Source: Antedon mediterranea
Taxonomy: Eukaryota > Echinodermata > Crinoidea > Comatulida > Antedonidae
Length of the DNA: 64,000 nucleotides
NCBI RefSeq assembly: GCF_964355755.1
Contig: NC_092675.1
Span: 13,035,312 to 13,099,311 of the forward strand
Direction: 5' to 3'
In this document: positions 37,301 through 51,100 of the stretch, in pieces
Numbering within the stretch: position 1 is the first letter of the stretch
Layout of the letters: every line of letters starts with the position of its first letter
Notes under the pieces: model-generated
Told to the model about the DNA's origin: nothing
Database searches by the model: none
Seen by the model: only the letters and a program-made list of their open reading frames with translations
Program-made: the position numbers and the translations under genes

Positions 37301-40300
37301 AGACGTTTTAGACCATTTTGTGATTTTTGAAAAAACTTGTTAACATAAAAACACCAAAGTGCTTAGAATAGCTTCAAATCACATTTGGAGACGTTTTAGA
37401 CCATTTTGTGATTTTCGAAAAAACTTGTTAACATAAAAACACCAAAGTGCTTAGAATAGCGTCAAATCGTATTTGGAGACGTTTTAGACCATTTTGTGAT
37501 TTTCGAAAAAACTTGTTAACATAAAAACACCAAAGTGCTTAGAATAGCTTCAAATCGCATTTGGAGACGGTTTAGACCATTTTATGATTTTGAAAAAACT
37601 TGTTAACATAAAAACACCAAAGTGCTTAGAATAGCTTCAAATCGCATTTGGAGACGTTTTAGACCATTTTGTGATTTTCGAAAAAACTTGTTAACATAAA
37701 AACACCAAAGTGCTTAGAATAGCTTCAAATCGTATTTGGAGACGTTTTAGACCATTTTGAGATTTTCGAAAAAACTTGGTTACACAAAAACATCAAAGTG
37801 CTTAAAATCACATTATAAACCGTTTTAGACCATTTTGAGCATTTCGATAACACTTTTCACACAAAAACATCAAAGAGCACAAAATAGCTTAATATCGTAT
37901 TTAAAAACGTTTTAGACCATTTTGAGCATTTCGACAAAACTTTTTCACACAAAACACCAAAGTGCTTAGAATAGCTTCAAATCGCATTTGGAGACGTTTT
38001 AAACCAATTTGTGCATTTCGATGAAACTTGATTACACAAAAACATCAAAGTGCTTAAAATCACATTATAAACCAATTTAGACCATTTTGAGCATTTCGAT
38101 AACACTTTTCACACAAAAACATCAAAGAGCACAAAATAGCTTAATATCGTATTTAAAAACGTTTTAGACCATTTTGAGCATTTCGACAAAACTTTTTCAC
38201 ACAAAACACCAAAGTGCTTAGAATAGCTTCAAATCGCATTTGGAGACGTTTTAGACCAATTTGTGCATTTCGATGAAACTTGATTACACAAAAACATCAA
38301 AGTGCTTAAAATCACATTATAAACCGTTTTAGACCATTTTGAGCATTTCGATAACACTTTTCACACAAAAACATCAAAGAGCACAAAATAGCTTAATATC
38401 GTATTTAAAAACGTTTTAGACCATTTTGAGCATTTAGACAAAACTTTTTCACACAAAACACCAAAGTGCTTAGAATAGCTTCAAATCGCATTTGGAGACG
38501 TTTTAGACCATTTTGTGATTTTTGAAAAAACTTGTTAACATAAAAACACCAAAGTGCTTAGAATAGCTTCAAATCACATTTGGAGACGTTTTAGACCATT
38601 TTGTGATTTTCGAAAAAACTTGTTAACATAAAAACACGAAAGTGCTTAGAATAGCTTCAAATCGCATTTGGAAACGTTTTAGACCATTTTGTGATTTTCG
38701 AAAAAACTTGTTAACATAAAAACACGAAAGTGCTTAGAATCACATTATAAACCGTTTTAGACCATTTTGAGCATTTCGATAACAATTTTCACACAAAAAC
38801 ATCAAAGAGCACAAAATAGCTTAATATCGTATTTAAAAATGTTTTAGACCATTTTGAGCATTTAGATAAAACTTTTTCACACAAAACACCAAAGTGCTTA
38901 GAATAGCTTCAAATCGCATTTGGAGACGTTTTAGACCATTTTGTGATTTTCGAAAAAACTTGTTAACATAAAAACACGAAAGTGCTTAGAACAGCTTCAA
39001 ATCGCATTTGGAAACGTTTTAGACCATTTTGTGATTTTCGAAAAAAATTGTTAACATAAAAACACCAAAGTGTTTAGAATAGCTTCAAATCGCATTTGGA
39101 GACGTTTTAGACCAATTTGTGATTTTCGAAAAAACTTATCAACATAAAAACACCAAAGGGTTTAGAATAGCTTCAAATCGCATTTGGAGACGTTTTAGAC
39201 CATTTTGTGATTTTGAAAAAACTTGTTAACATAAAAACACCAAAGTGCTTAGAATAGCTTCAAATCGCATTTGGAGACGTTTTAGACCATTTTGTGATTT
39301 TCGAAAAAACTTGTTAACATAAAAACACCAAAGTGCTTAGAATAGCTTCAAATCGTATTTGGAGACGTTTTAGACCATTTTGAGATTTTCGAAAAAACTT
39401 GGTTACACAAAAACATCAAAGTGCTTAAAATCACATTATAAACCGTTTTAGACCATTTTGAGCATTTCGGTAACACTTTTCACACAAAAACATCAAAGAG
39501 CACAAAATAGCTTAATATCGTATTTAAAAACGTTTTAGACCATTTTGAGCATTTAGACAAAACTTTTTCACACAAAACACCAAAGTGCTTAGAATAGCTT
39601 CAAATCGCATTTGGAGACGTTTTAGACCATTTTGTGCATTTCGATGAAACTTGGTTACACAAAAACATCAAAGTGCTTAAAATCACATTATAAATCGTTT
39701 TAGACCATTTTGAGTATTTCGACAAAACTTTTTCACACAAAATACCAAAGTGCTTAGAATAGCTTCAAATCGCATTTGGAGACGTTTTAGACCATTTTGT
39801 GATTTTCGAAAAAACTTTTTAACATAAAAACACCAAAGTGCTTAGAATAGCTTCAAATCACATTTGGAGACGTTTTAGACCATAAGTGCTTAGAATCACA
39901 TCATAAACCGTTTTAGACCATTTTGAGCATTTCGATAACAATTTTCACACAAAAACATCAAAGAGCACAAAATAGCTTAATATCGTATTTAAAAATGTTT
40001 TAGACCATTTTGAGCATTTAGATAAAACTTTTTCACACAAAACACCAAAGTGCTTAGAATAGCTTCAAATCGCATTTGGAGACGTTTTAGACCATTTTGT
40101 GATTTTTGAAAAAAACTTGTTAACATAAAAACACCAAAGTGCTTAGAATAGCTTCAAATCGCATTTGGAAACGTTTTAGACCATTTTGTGATTTTCGAAA
40201 AAACTTGTTAACATAAAAACATGAAAGTGCTTAGAATAGCTTCAAATCGTATTTGGAGACGTTTTAGACCATTTTGTGATTTTCGAAAAAACTTGTTAAC

Positions 40301-43300
40301 ATAAAAACACCAATGTGCTTAGAATAGCTTCAAATCGCATTTTGAGACGTTTTAGACCATTTTGTGCATTTCGATGAAACTTGGTTACACAAAAACATCA
40401 AAGTGCTTAAAATCACATTATAAACCATTTTAGACCATTTTGAGCATTTCGATAACACTTTTCACACAAAAACATCAAAGAGCACAAAATAGCTTAATAT
40501 CGTATTTAAAAACGTTTTAGACCATTTTGAGCATTTCGACAAAACTTTTTCACACAAAACACCAAAGTGCTTAGAATAGCTTCAAATCGCATTTGGAGAC
40601 GTTTTAGACCATTTTGTGATTTTCGAAAAAACTTGTTAACATAAAAACATCAAAGCGTACAGAATAACTTCAAATCGCATTTGGAGACCGTTTTAGGCCA
40701 ATTTGTGATTTTCGAAAAAACTTGTTAACCTAAAAATACCAAAGTGTTTAGAATAGCTTCAAATCGCATTTGGAGACGTTTTAGACCATTTTGTGATTTT
40801 CGAAAAAACTTGTTAACATAAAAACACCAAAGTGCTTCAAATCGCATTTGGAGACATTTTAGACCAATTTGTGATTTTTGAAAAAACTTGTTAACATAAA
40901 AACACCAAAGTGCTTACAATAGCTTCAAATCGTATTTGGAGACGTTTTAGACCATTTTGTGATTTTCGAAAAAACTTGTTAACATAAAAACACCAAAGTA
41001 CTTAGAATAGCTTCAAATCGCATTTGGAGACGTTTTAGACCATTTTATGCATTTCGATGAAACTTGGTTACACAAAAACATCAATGTGCTTAAAATCACA
41101 GTATAATCCGTTTTAGACCATTTTGAGCATTTCGATAACACTTTTCACACAAAAACATCAAAGAGCACAAAATAGCTTAATATCGTATTTAAAAACGTTT
41201 TAGACCATTTTGAGCATTTAGACAAAACTTTTTCACACAAAACACCAAAGTGTTTAGAATAGCTTCAAATCGCATTTGGAGACGTTTTAGACCATTTTGT
41301 GATTTTCGAAAAAACTTGTTAACATAAAAACACCAAAGTGCTTCAAATCGCATTTGAGACATTTTAGACCAATTTGTGATTTTTGAAAAAACTTGTTAAC
41401 ATAAAAACACCAAAGTGCTTACAATAGCTTCAAATCGTATTTGGAGACGTTTTAGACCATTTTGTGATTTTCGAAAAAACTTGATAACATAAAAACACCA
41501 AAGTACTTAGAATAGCTTCAAATCGCATTTGGAGACGTTTTAGACCATTTTATGCATTTCGATGAAACTTGGTTACACAAAAACATCAAAGTGCTTAAAA
41601 TCACATTATAATCCGTTTTAGACCATTTTGAGCATTTCGATAACACTTTTCACACAAAAACATCAAAGAGCACAAAATAGCTTAATATCGTATTTAAAAA
41701 CTTTTTAGACCATTTTGAGCATTTCGACAAAACTTTTTCACACAAAACACCAAAGTGCTTAGAATAGCTTCAAATCGCATTTGGAGACGTTTTAGACCAT
41801 TTTGTGATTTTCGAAAAAAATTGTTAACATAAAAACATCAAAGTGTACAGAATAGCTTCAAATCGCATTTGGAGACCGTTTTAGGCCAATTTGTGATTTT
41901 CGAAAAAACTTGTTAACCTAAAAATACCAAAGTGTTTAGAATAGCTTCAAATCGCATTTGGAGACGTTTTAGACCATTTTGTGATTTTCGAAAAAACTTG
42001 TTAACATAAAAACACCAAAGTGCTTAGAATAGCTTCAAATCACATTTGGAGACGTTTTAGACCATAAGTGCTTAGAATCACATTATAAACCGTTTTAGAC
42101 CATTTTGAGCATTTCGATAACAATTTTCACACAAAAACATCAAAGAGCACAAAATAGCTTAATATCGTATTTAAAAATGTTTTAGACCATTTTGAGCATT
42201 TAGATAAAACTTTTTCACACAAAACACCAAAGTGCTTAGAATAGCTTCAAATCGCATTTGGAGACGTTTTAGACCATTTTGTGATTTTTGAAAAAACTTG
42301 TTAACATAAAAACACCAAAGTGCTTAGAATAGCTTCAAATCACATTTGGAGAGGTTTTAGACCATTTTGTGATTTTCGAAAAAACTTGTTAACATAAAAA
42401 CACGAAAGTGCTTAGAATAGCTTCAAATCGCATTTGGAAACGTTTTAGACCATTTTGTGATTTTCGAAAAAACTTGTTAACATAAAAACATGAAAGTGCT
42501 TAGAATAGCTTCAAATCGTATTTGGAGACGTTTTAGACCATTTTGTGATTTTCGAAAAAACTTGTTAACATAAAAACACCAATGTGCTTAGAAAAGCTTC
42601 AAATCGCATTTTGAGACGTTTTAGACCATTTTGTGCATTTCGATGAAACTTGGTTACACAAAAACATCAAAGTGCTTAAAATCACATTATAAACCATTTT
42701 AGACCATTTTGAGCATTTCGATAACACTTTTCACACAAAAACATCAAAGAGCACAAAATAGCTTAATATCGTATTTAAAAACGTTTTAGACCATTTTGAG
42801 CATTTCGACAAAACTTTTTCACACAAAACACCAAAGTGCTTAGAATAGCTTCAAATCGCATTTGGAGACGTTTTAGACCATTTTGTGATTTTCGAAAAAA
42901 CTTGTTAACATAAAAACATCAAAGTGTACAGAATAACTTCAAATCGCATTTGGAGACCGTTTTAGGCCAATTTGTGATTTTCGAAAAAACTTGTTAACCT
43001 AAAAATACCAAAGTGTTTAGAATAGCTTCAAATCGCATTTGGAGACGTTTTAGACCATTTTGTGATTTTCGAAAAAACTTGTTAACATAAAAACACCAAA
43101 GTGCTTCAAATCGCATTTGGAGACATTTTAGACCAATTTGTGATTTTTGAAAAAACTTGTTAACATAAAAACACCAAAGTGCATACAATAGCTTCAAATC
43201 GTATTTGGAGACGTTTTAGACCATTTTGTGATTTTCGAAAAAACTTGTTAACATAAAAACACCAAAGTACTTAGAATAGCTTCAAATCGAATTTGGAGAC

Positions 43301-45113
43301 GTTTTAGACCATTTTATGCATTTCGATGAAACTTGGTTACACAAAAACATCAATGTGCTTAAAATCACATTATAATCCGTTTTAGACCATTTTGAGCATT
43401 TCGATAACACTTTTCACACAAAAACATCAAAGAGCACAAAATAGCTTAATATCGTATTTAAAAACGTTTTAGACCATTTTGAGCATTTAGACAAAACTTT
43501 TTCACACAAAACACCAAAGTGTTTAGAATAGCTTCAAATCGCATTTGGAGACGTTTTAGACCATTTTGTGATTTTCGAAAAAACTTGTTAACATAAAAAC
43601 ACCAAAGTGCTTCAAATCGCATTTGAGACATTTTAGACCAATTTGTGATTTTTGAAAAAACTTGTTAACATAAAAACACCAAAGTGCTTACAATAGCTTC
43701 AAATCGTATTTGGAGACGTTTTAGACCATTTTGTGATTTTCGAAAAAACTTGTTAACATAAAAACACCAAAGTACTTAGAATAGCTTCAAATCGCATTTG
43801 GAGACGTTTTAGACCATTTTATGCATTTCGATGAAACTTGGTTACACAAAAACATCAAAGTGCTTAAAATCACATTATAATCCGTTTTAGACCATTTTGA
43901 GCATTTCGATAACACTTTTCACACAAAAACATCAAAGAGCACAAAATAGCTTAATATCGTATTTAAAAACTTTTTAGACCATTTTGAGCATTTCGACAAA
44001 ACTTTTTCACACAAAACACCAAAGTGCTTAGAATAGCTTCAAATCGCATTTGGAGACGTTTTAGACCATTTTGTGATTTTCGAAAAAAATTGTTAACATA
44101 AAAACATCAAAGTGTACAGAATAGCTTCAAATCGCATTTGGAGACCGTTTTAGGCCAATTTGTGATTTTCGAAAAAACTTGTTAACCTAAAAATACCAAA
44201 GTGTTTAGAATAGCTTCAAATCGCATTTGGAGACGTTTTAGACCATTTTGTGATTTTCGAAAAAACTTGTTAACATAAAAACACCAAAGTGCTTAGAATA
44301 GCTTCAAATCACATTTGGAGACGTTTTAGACCATAAGTGCTTAGAATCACATTATAAACCGTTTTAGACCATTTTGAGCATTTCGATAACAATTTTCACA
44401 CAAAAACATCAAAGAGCACAAAATAGCCTAATATCGTATTTAAAAATGTTTTAGACCATTTTGAGCATTTAGATAAAACTTTTTCACACAAAACACCAAA
44501 GTGCTTAGAATAGCTTCAAATCGCATTTGGAGACGTTTTAGACCATTTTGTGATTTTTGAAAAAACTTGTTAACATAAAAACACCAAAGTGCTTAGAATA
44601 GCTTCAAATCACATTTGGAGACGTTTTAGACCATTTTGTGATTTTCGAAAAAACTTGTTAACATAAAAACACGAAAGTGCTTAGAATAGCTTCAAATCGC
44701 ATTTGGAAACGTTTTAGACCATTTAGTGATTTTCGAAAAAACTTGTTAACATAAAAACACGAAAGTGCTTAGAATAGCTTCAAATCGCATTTGGAAACGT
44801 TTTAGACCATTTTGTGATTTTCGAAAAAAATTGTTAACATAAAAACACCAAAGTGTTTAGAATAGCTTCAAATCGCATTTGGAGACGTTTTAGACCAATT
44901 TGTGATTTTCGAAAAAACTTATCAACATAAAAACACCAAAGGGTTTAGAATAGCTTCAAATCGCATTTGGAGACGTTTTAGACCATTTTGTGATTTTCGA
45001 AAAAACTTGTTAACATAAAAACACGAAAGTGCTTAGAATAGCTTCAAATCGCATTTGGAAACGTTTTAGACCATTTTGTGATTTTCGAAAAAACTTGTTA
45101 ACATAAAAACATG
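31364..45113. repeat. 13,750-bp satellite duplication, copy 1
   Basis: Each point checked here recurs exactly 13,750 bp downstream, including rare variants: gacgtttttttatacc (32847/46597), gaccatcttgag (33888/47638), agataaatctgtttcac (34751/48501), aaaccaatttag (38069/51819) and cacagtataatcc (41097/54847). Upstream of about 31364 the match fails (accaaag and gattttgaaaa against atgaaag and gattttcgaaaa), which sets the left border within one monomer. Confidence 0.88.
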
Positions 45114-48100
45114 AAAGTGCTTAGAATAGCTTCAAATCGCATTTGGAGACGTTTTAGACCATTTTGTGATTTTCGAAAAAACTTGTTAACATAAAAACAC
45201 CAAAGGGCTTAGAATAGCTTCAAATCGTATTTGGAGACGTTTTAGACCATTTTGAGATTTTCGAAAAAACTTGGTTACACAAAAACATCAAAGTGCTTAA
45301 AATCACATTATAAACCGTTTTAGACCATTTTGAGCATTTCGATAACACTTTCACACAAAAACATCAAAGAGCACAAAATAGCTTAATATCGTATTTAAAA
45401 ACGTTTTAGACCATTTTGAGCATTTCGACAAAACTTTTTCACACAAAACACCAAAGTGCTTAGAATAGCTTCAAATCGCATTTGGAGACGTTTTAGACCA
45501 ATTTGTGCATTTCGATGAAACTTGATTACACAAAAACTTCAAAGTGCTTAAAATCACATTATAAACCGTTTTAGACCATTTTGAGCATTTCGATAACACT
45601 TTTCACACAAAAACATCAAAGAGCACAAAATAGCTTAATATCGTATTTAAAAACGTTTTAGACCATTTTGAGCATTTAGACAAAACTTTTTCACACAAAA
45701 CACCAAAGTGCTTAGAATAGCTTCAAATCGCATTTGGAGACGTTTTAGACCATTTTGTGCATTTCGAAGGAACTTGGTTACACAAAAACATCAAAGTGCT
45801 TAAAATCACATTATAAATCGTTTTAGACCATTTTGAGCATTTCGACAAAACTTTTTCACACAAAATACAAAAGTGCTTAGAATAGCTTCAAATCGCATTT
45901 GGAGACGTTTTAGACCATTTTGTGATTTTCGAAAAAACTTTTTAACATAAAAACACCAAAGTGCTTAGAATAGCTTCAAATCACATTTGGAGACGTTTTA
46001 GACCATTTTGTGATTTTCGAAAAAACTTGTTAACATAAAAACACGAAAGTGCTTAGAATAGCTTCAAATCGCATTTGGAGACGTTTTAGACCATTTTGTG
46101 ATTTTTGAAAAAACTTGTTAACATAAAAACACCAAAGTGCTTAGAATAGCTTCAAATCACATTTGGAGATGTTTTAGACCATTTTGTGATTTTTGAAAAA
46201 ACTTGTTAACATAAAAACACGAAAGTGCTTAGAATAGCTTCAAATCACATTTGGAGACGTTTTAGACCATTTTGTGATTTTTGAAAAAACTTGTTAACAT
46301 AAAAACACGAAAGTGCTTAGAATAGCTTCAAATCGCATTTGGAAACGTTTTAGACCATTTTGTGATTTTCGAAAAAGATTGTTAACATAAAAACACCAAT
46401 GTGCTTAGAATCACATTATAAACCGTTTTAGACCATTTTGAGCATTTCGATAACAATTTTCACACAAAAACATCAAAGAGCACAAAATAGCTTAATATCG
46501 TATTTATAAATGTTTTAGACCATTTTGAGCATTTCGACAAAACTTTTTCACACAAAACACCAAAGTGCTTAGAATAGCTTCAAATCGCATTTGGAGACGT
46601 TTTTTTATACCATTTTGTGATTTCGATGAAACTTGATTACACAAAAACATCAAAGTGCTTAAAATCACATTATAAACCGTTTTAGACCATTTTGAGCATT
46701 TCGATAACACTTTTCACACAAAAACATCAAAGAGCACAAAATAGCTTAATATCGTATTTAAAAACGTTTTAGACCATTTTGAGCTTTTAGACAAAACTTT
46801 TTCACACAAAACACCAAAGTGCTTAGAATAGCTTCAAATCGCATTTGGAGACGTTTTAGAACATTTTGTGTTTTTCGAAAAAAACTGTTAACATAAAAAC
46901 ACCAAAGTGCTTAGAATAGCTTCAAATCGCATTTGGAGACGTTTTAGAACATTTTGTGTTCTTCGAAAAAACCTGTTAACATAAAAACACCAAAGTGCTT
47001 AGAATAGCTTCAAATCGCATTTGGAGACGTTTTAGACCATTTTGTGATTTTTGAAAAAACCTGTTAACATAAAAACACCAAAGTGCTTAGAATAGCTTCA
47101 AATCACATTTGGAGACGTTTTAGACCATTTTGTGATTTTCGAAAAAACTTGTTAACATAAAAACACGAAAGTGCTTAGAATAGCTTCAAATCGCATTTGG
47201 AAACGTTTTAGACCATTTTGTGATTTTCGAAAAAGATTGTTAACATAAAAACACCAAAGTGCTTAGAATCACAATATAAACCGTTTTAGACCATTTTGAG
47301 CATTTCGATAACAATTTTCACACAAAAACATCAAAGAGCACAAAATAGCTTAATATCGTATTTAAAAATGTTTTAGACCATTTTGAGCATTTAGATAAAA
47401 CTTTTTCACACAAAACACCAAAGTGCTTAGAATAGCTTCAAATCGCATTTGGAGACGGTTTAGACCATTTTGTGATTTTGAAAAAACTTGTTAACATAAA
47501 AACACCAAAGTGCTTAGAATAGCTTCAAATCGCATTTGGAGACGTTTTAGACCATTTTGTGATTTTCGAAAAAACTTGTTAACATAAAAACACCAAAGTG
47601 CTTAGAATAGCTTCAAATCGTATTTGGAGACGTTTTAGACCATCTTGAGATTTTCGAAAAAACTTGTTTACACAAAAACATCAAAGTGCTTAAAATCACA
47701 TTATAAACCGTTTTAGACCATTTTGAACATTTCGATAACACTTTTCACACAAAAACATCAAAGAGCACAAAATAGCTTAATATCGTATTTAAAAACGTTT
47801 TAGACCATTTTGAGCATTTCGACAAAACTTTTTCACACAAAAACATCAAAGAGCACAAAATAGCTTAATATCGTATTTAAAAACGTTTTAGACCATTTTG
47901 AGCATTTAGACAAAACTTTTTCACACAAAACACCAAAGTGCTTAGAATAGCTTCAAATCGCATTTGGAGACGTTTTAGACCATTTTGTGCATTTCGATGA
48001 AACTTGGTTACACAAAAACATCAAAGTGCTTAAAATCACATTATAAATCGTTTTAGACCCTTTTGAGCATTTCGACAAAACTTTTTCACACAAAATACCA

Positions 48101-51100
48101 AAGGGCTTAGAATAGCTTCAAATCGCATTTGGAGACGTTTTAGACCATTTTGTGATTTTCGAAAAAACTTTTTAACATAAAAAGACCAAAGTGCTTAGAA
48201 TAGCTTCAAATCACATTTGGAGACGTTTTAGACCATTTTGTGATTTTCGAAAAAACTTGTTAACATAAAAACACGAAAGTGCTTAGAATAGCTTCAAATC
48301 GCATTTGGAAACGTTTTAGACCATTTTGTGATTTTCGAAAAAAATTGTTAACATAAAAACACCAAAGTGCTTAGAATCACATTATAAACCGTTTTAGACC
48401 ATTTTGAGCATTTCGATAACAATTTTCACACAAAAACATCAAAGAGCACAAAATAGCTTAATATCGTATTTAAAAATGTTTTAGACCATTTTGAGCATTT
48501 AGATAAATCTGTTTCACACAAAACACCAAAGTGCTTAGAATAGCTTCAAATCGCATTTGGAGACGTTTTAGACCATTTTGTGATTTTTGAAAAAACTTGT
48601 TAACATAAAAACACCAAAGTGCTTAGAATAGCTTCAAATCACATTTGGAGACGTTTTAGACCATTTTGTGATTTTCGAAAAAACTTGTTAACATAAAAAC
48701 ACGAAAGTGCTTAGAATAGCTTCAAATCGCATTTGGAAACGTTTTAGACCATTTTGTGATTTTCGAAAAAACTTGTTAACATAAAAACACGAAAGTGCTT
48801 AGAATAGCTTTAAATCGCATTTGGAAACGTTTTAGACCATTTTGTGATTTTCGAAAAAAATTGTTAACATAAAAACACCAAAGTGTTTAGAATAGCTTCA
48901 AATCGCATTTGGAGACGTTTTAGACCAATTTGTGATTTTCGAAAAAACTTATCAACATAAAAACACCAAAGGGTTTAGAATAGCTTCAAATCGCATTTGG
49001 AGACGTTTTAGACCATTTTGTGATTTTGAAAAAACTTGTTAACATAAAAACACCAAAGTGCTTAGAATAGCTTCAAATCGCATTTGGAGACGTTTTAGAC
49101 CATTTTGTGATTTTCGAAAAAACTTGTTAACATAAAAACACCAAAGTGCTTAGAATAGCTTCAAATCGTATTTGGAGACGTTTTAGACCATTTTGAGATT
49201 TTCGAAAAAACTTGGTTACACAAAAACATCAAAGTGCTTAAAATCACATTATAAACCGTTTTAGACCATTTTGAACATTTCGATAACACTTTTCACACAA
49301 AAACATCAAAGAGCACAAAATAGCTTAATATCGTATTTAAAAACGTTTTAGACCATTTTGAGCATTTCGACAAAACTTTTTCACACAAAACACCAAAGTG
49401 CTTAGAATAGCTTCAAATCGCATTTGGAGACGTTTTAGACCAATTTGTGCATTTCGATGAAACTTGATTACACAAAAACATCAAATTGCTTAAAATCACA
49501 TTATAAATTGTTTTAGACCATTTTGAGCATTTCGATAACACTTTTCACACAAAAACATCAAAGAGCACAAAATAGCTTAATATCGTATTTAAAAACGTTT
49601 TAGACCATTTTGAGCATTTAGACAAAACTTTTTCACACAAAACACCAAAGTGCTTAGAATAGCTTCAAATCGCATTTGGAGACGTTTTAGACCATTTTGT
49701 GATTTTTGAAAAAACTTGTTAACATAAAAACACCAAAGTGCTTAGAATAGCTTCAAATCACATTTGGAGACGTTTTAGACCATTTTGTGATTTTCGAAAA
49801 AACTTGTTAACATAAAAACACGAAAGTGCTTAGAATAGCTTCAAATCGCATTTGGAAACGTTTTAGACCATTTTGTGATTTTCGAAAAAACTTGTTAACA
49901 TAAAAACACGAAAGTGCTTAGAATCACATTATAAACCGTTTTAGACCATTTTGAGCATTTCGATAACAATTTTCACACAAAAACATCAAAGAGCACAAAA
50001 TAGCTTAATATCGTATTTAAAAATGTTTTAGACCATTTTGAGCATTTGGATAAAACTTTTTCACACAAAACACCAAAGTGCTTAGAATAGCTTCAAATCG
50101 CATTTGGAGACGTTTTAGACCATTTTGTGATTTTTGAAAAAACTTGTTAACATAAAAACACCAAAGTGCTTAGAATAGCTTCAAATCACATTTGAAGATG
50201 TTTTAGACCATTTTGTGATTTTTGAAAAAACTTGTTAACATAAAAACACGAAAGTGCTTAGAATAGCTTCAAATCACATTTGGAGACGTTTTAGACCATT
50301 TTGTGATTTTTGAAAAAACTTGTTAACATAAAAACACGAAAGTGCTTAGAATAGCTTCAAATCGCATTTGGAAACGTTTTAGACCATTTTGTGATTTTCG
50401 AAAAAGATTGTTAACATAAAAACACTAATGTGCTTAGAATCACATTATAAACCGTTTTAGACCATTTTGAGCATTTCGATAACAATTTTCACACAAAAAC
50501 ATCAAAGAGCACAAAATAACTTAATATCGTATTTATAAATGTTTTAGACCATTTTGAGCATTTCGACAAAACTTTTTCACACAAAACACCAAAGTGCTTA
50601 GAATAGCTTCAAATCGCATTTGGAGACGTTTTAGACCATTTTGTGATTTCGATGAAACTTGATTACACAAAAACATCAAAGTGCTTAAAATCACATTATA
50701 AACCATTTTAGACCATTTTGAGCATTTCGATAACACTTTTCACACAAAAACATCAAAGAGCAAAAAATAGCTTAATATCGTATTTAAAAACGTTTTAGAC
50801 CATTTTGAGCATTTAGACAAAACTTTTTCACACAAAACACCAAAGTGCTTAGAATAGCTTCAAATCGCATTTGGAGACGTTTTAGAACATTTTGTGTTTT
50901 TCGAAAAAAACTGGTAACATAAAAACACCAAAGTGCTTAGAATAGCTTCAAATCGCATTTGGAGACGTTTTAGAACATTTTGTGTTCTTCGAAAAAACCT
51001 GTTAACATAAAAACACCAAAGTGCTTAGAATAGCTTCAAATCGCATTTGGAGACGTTTTAGACCATTTTGTGATTTTTGAAAAAACTTGTTAACATAAAA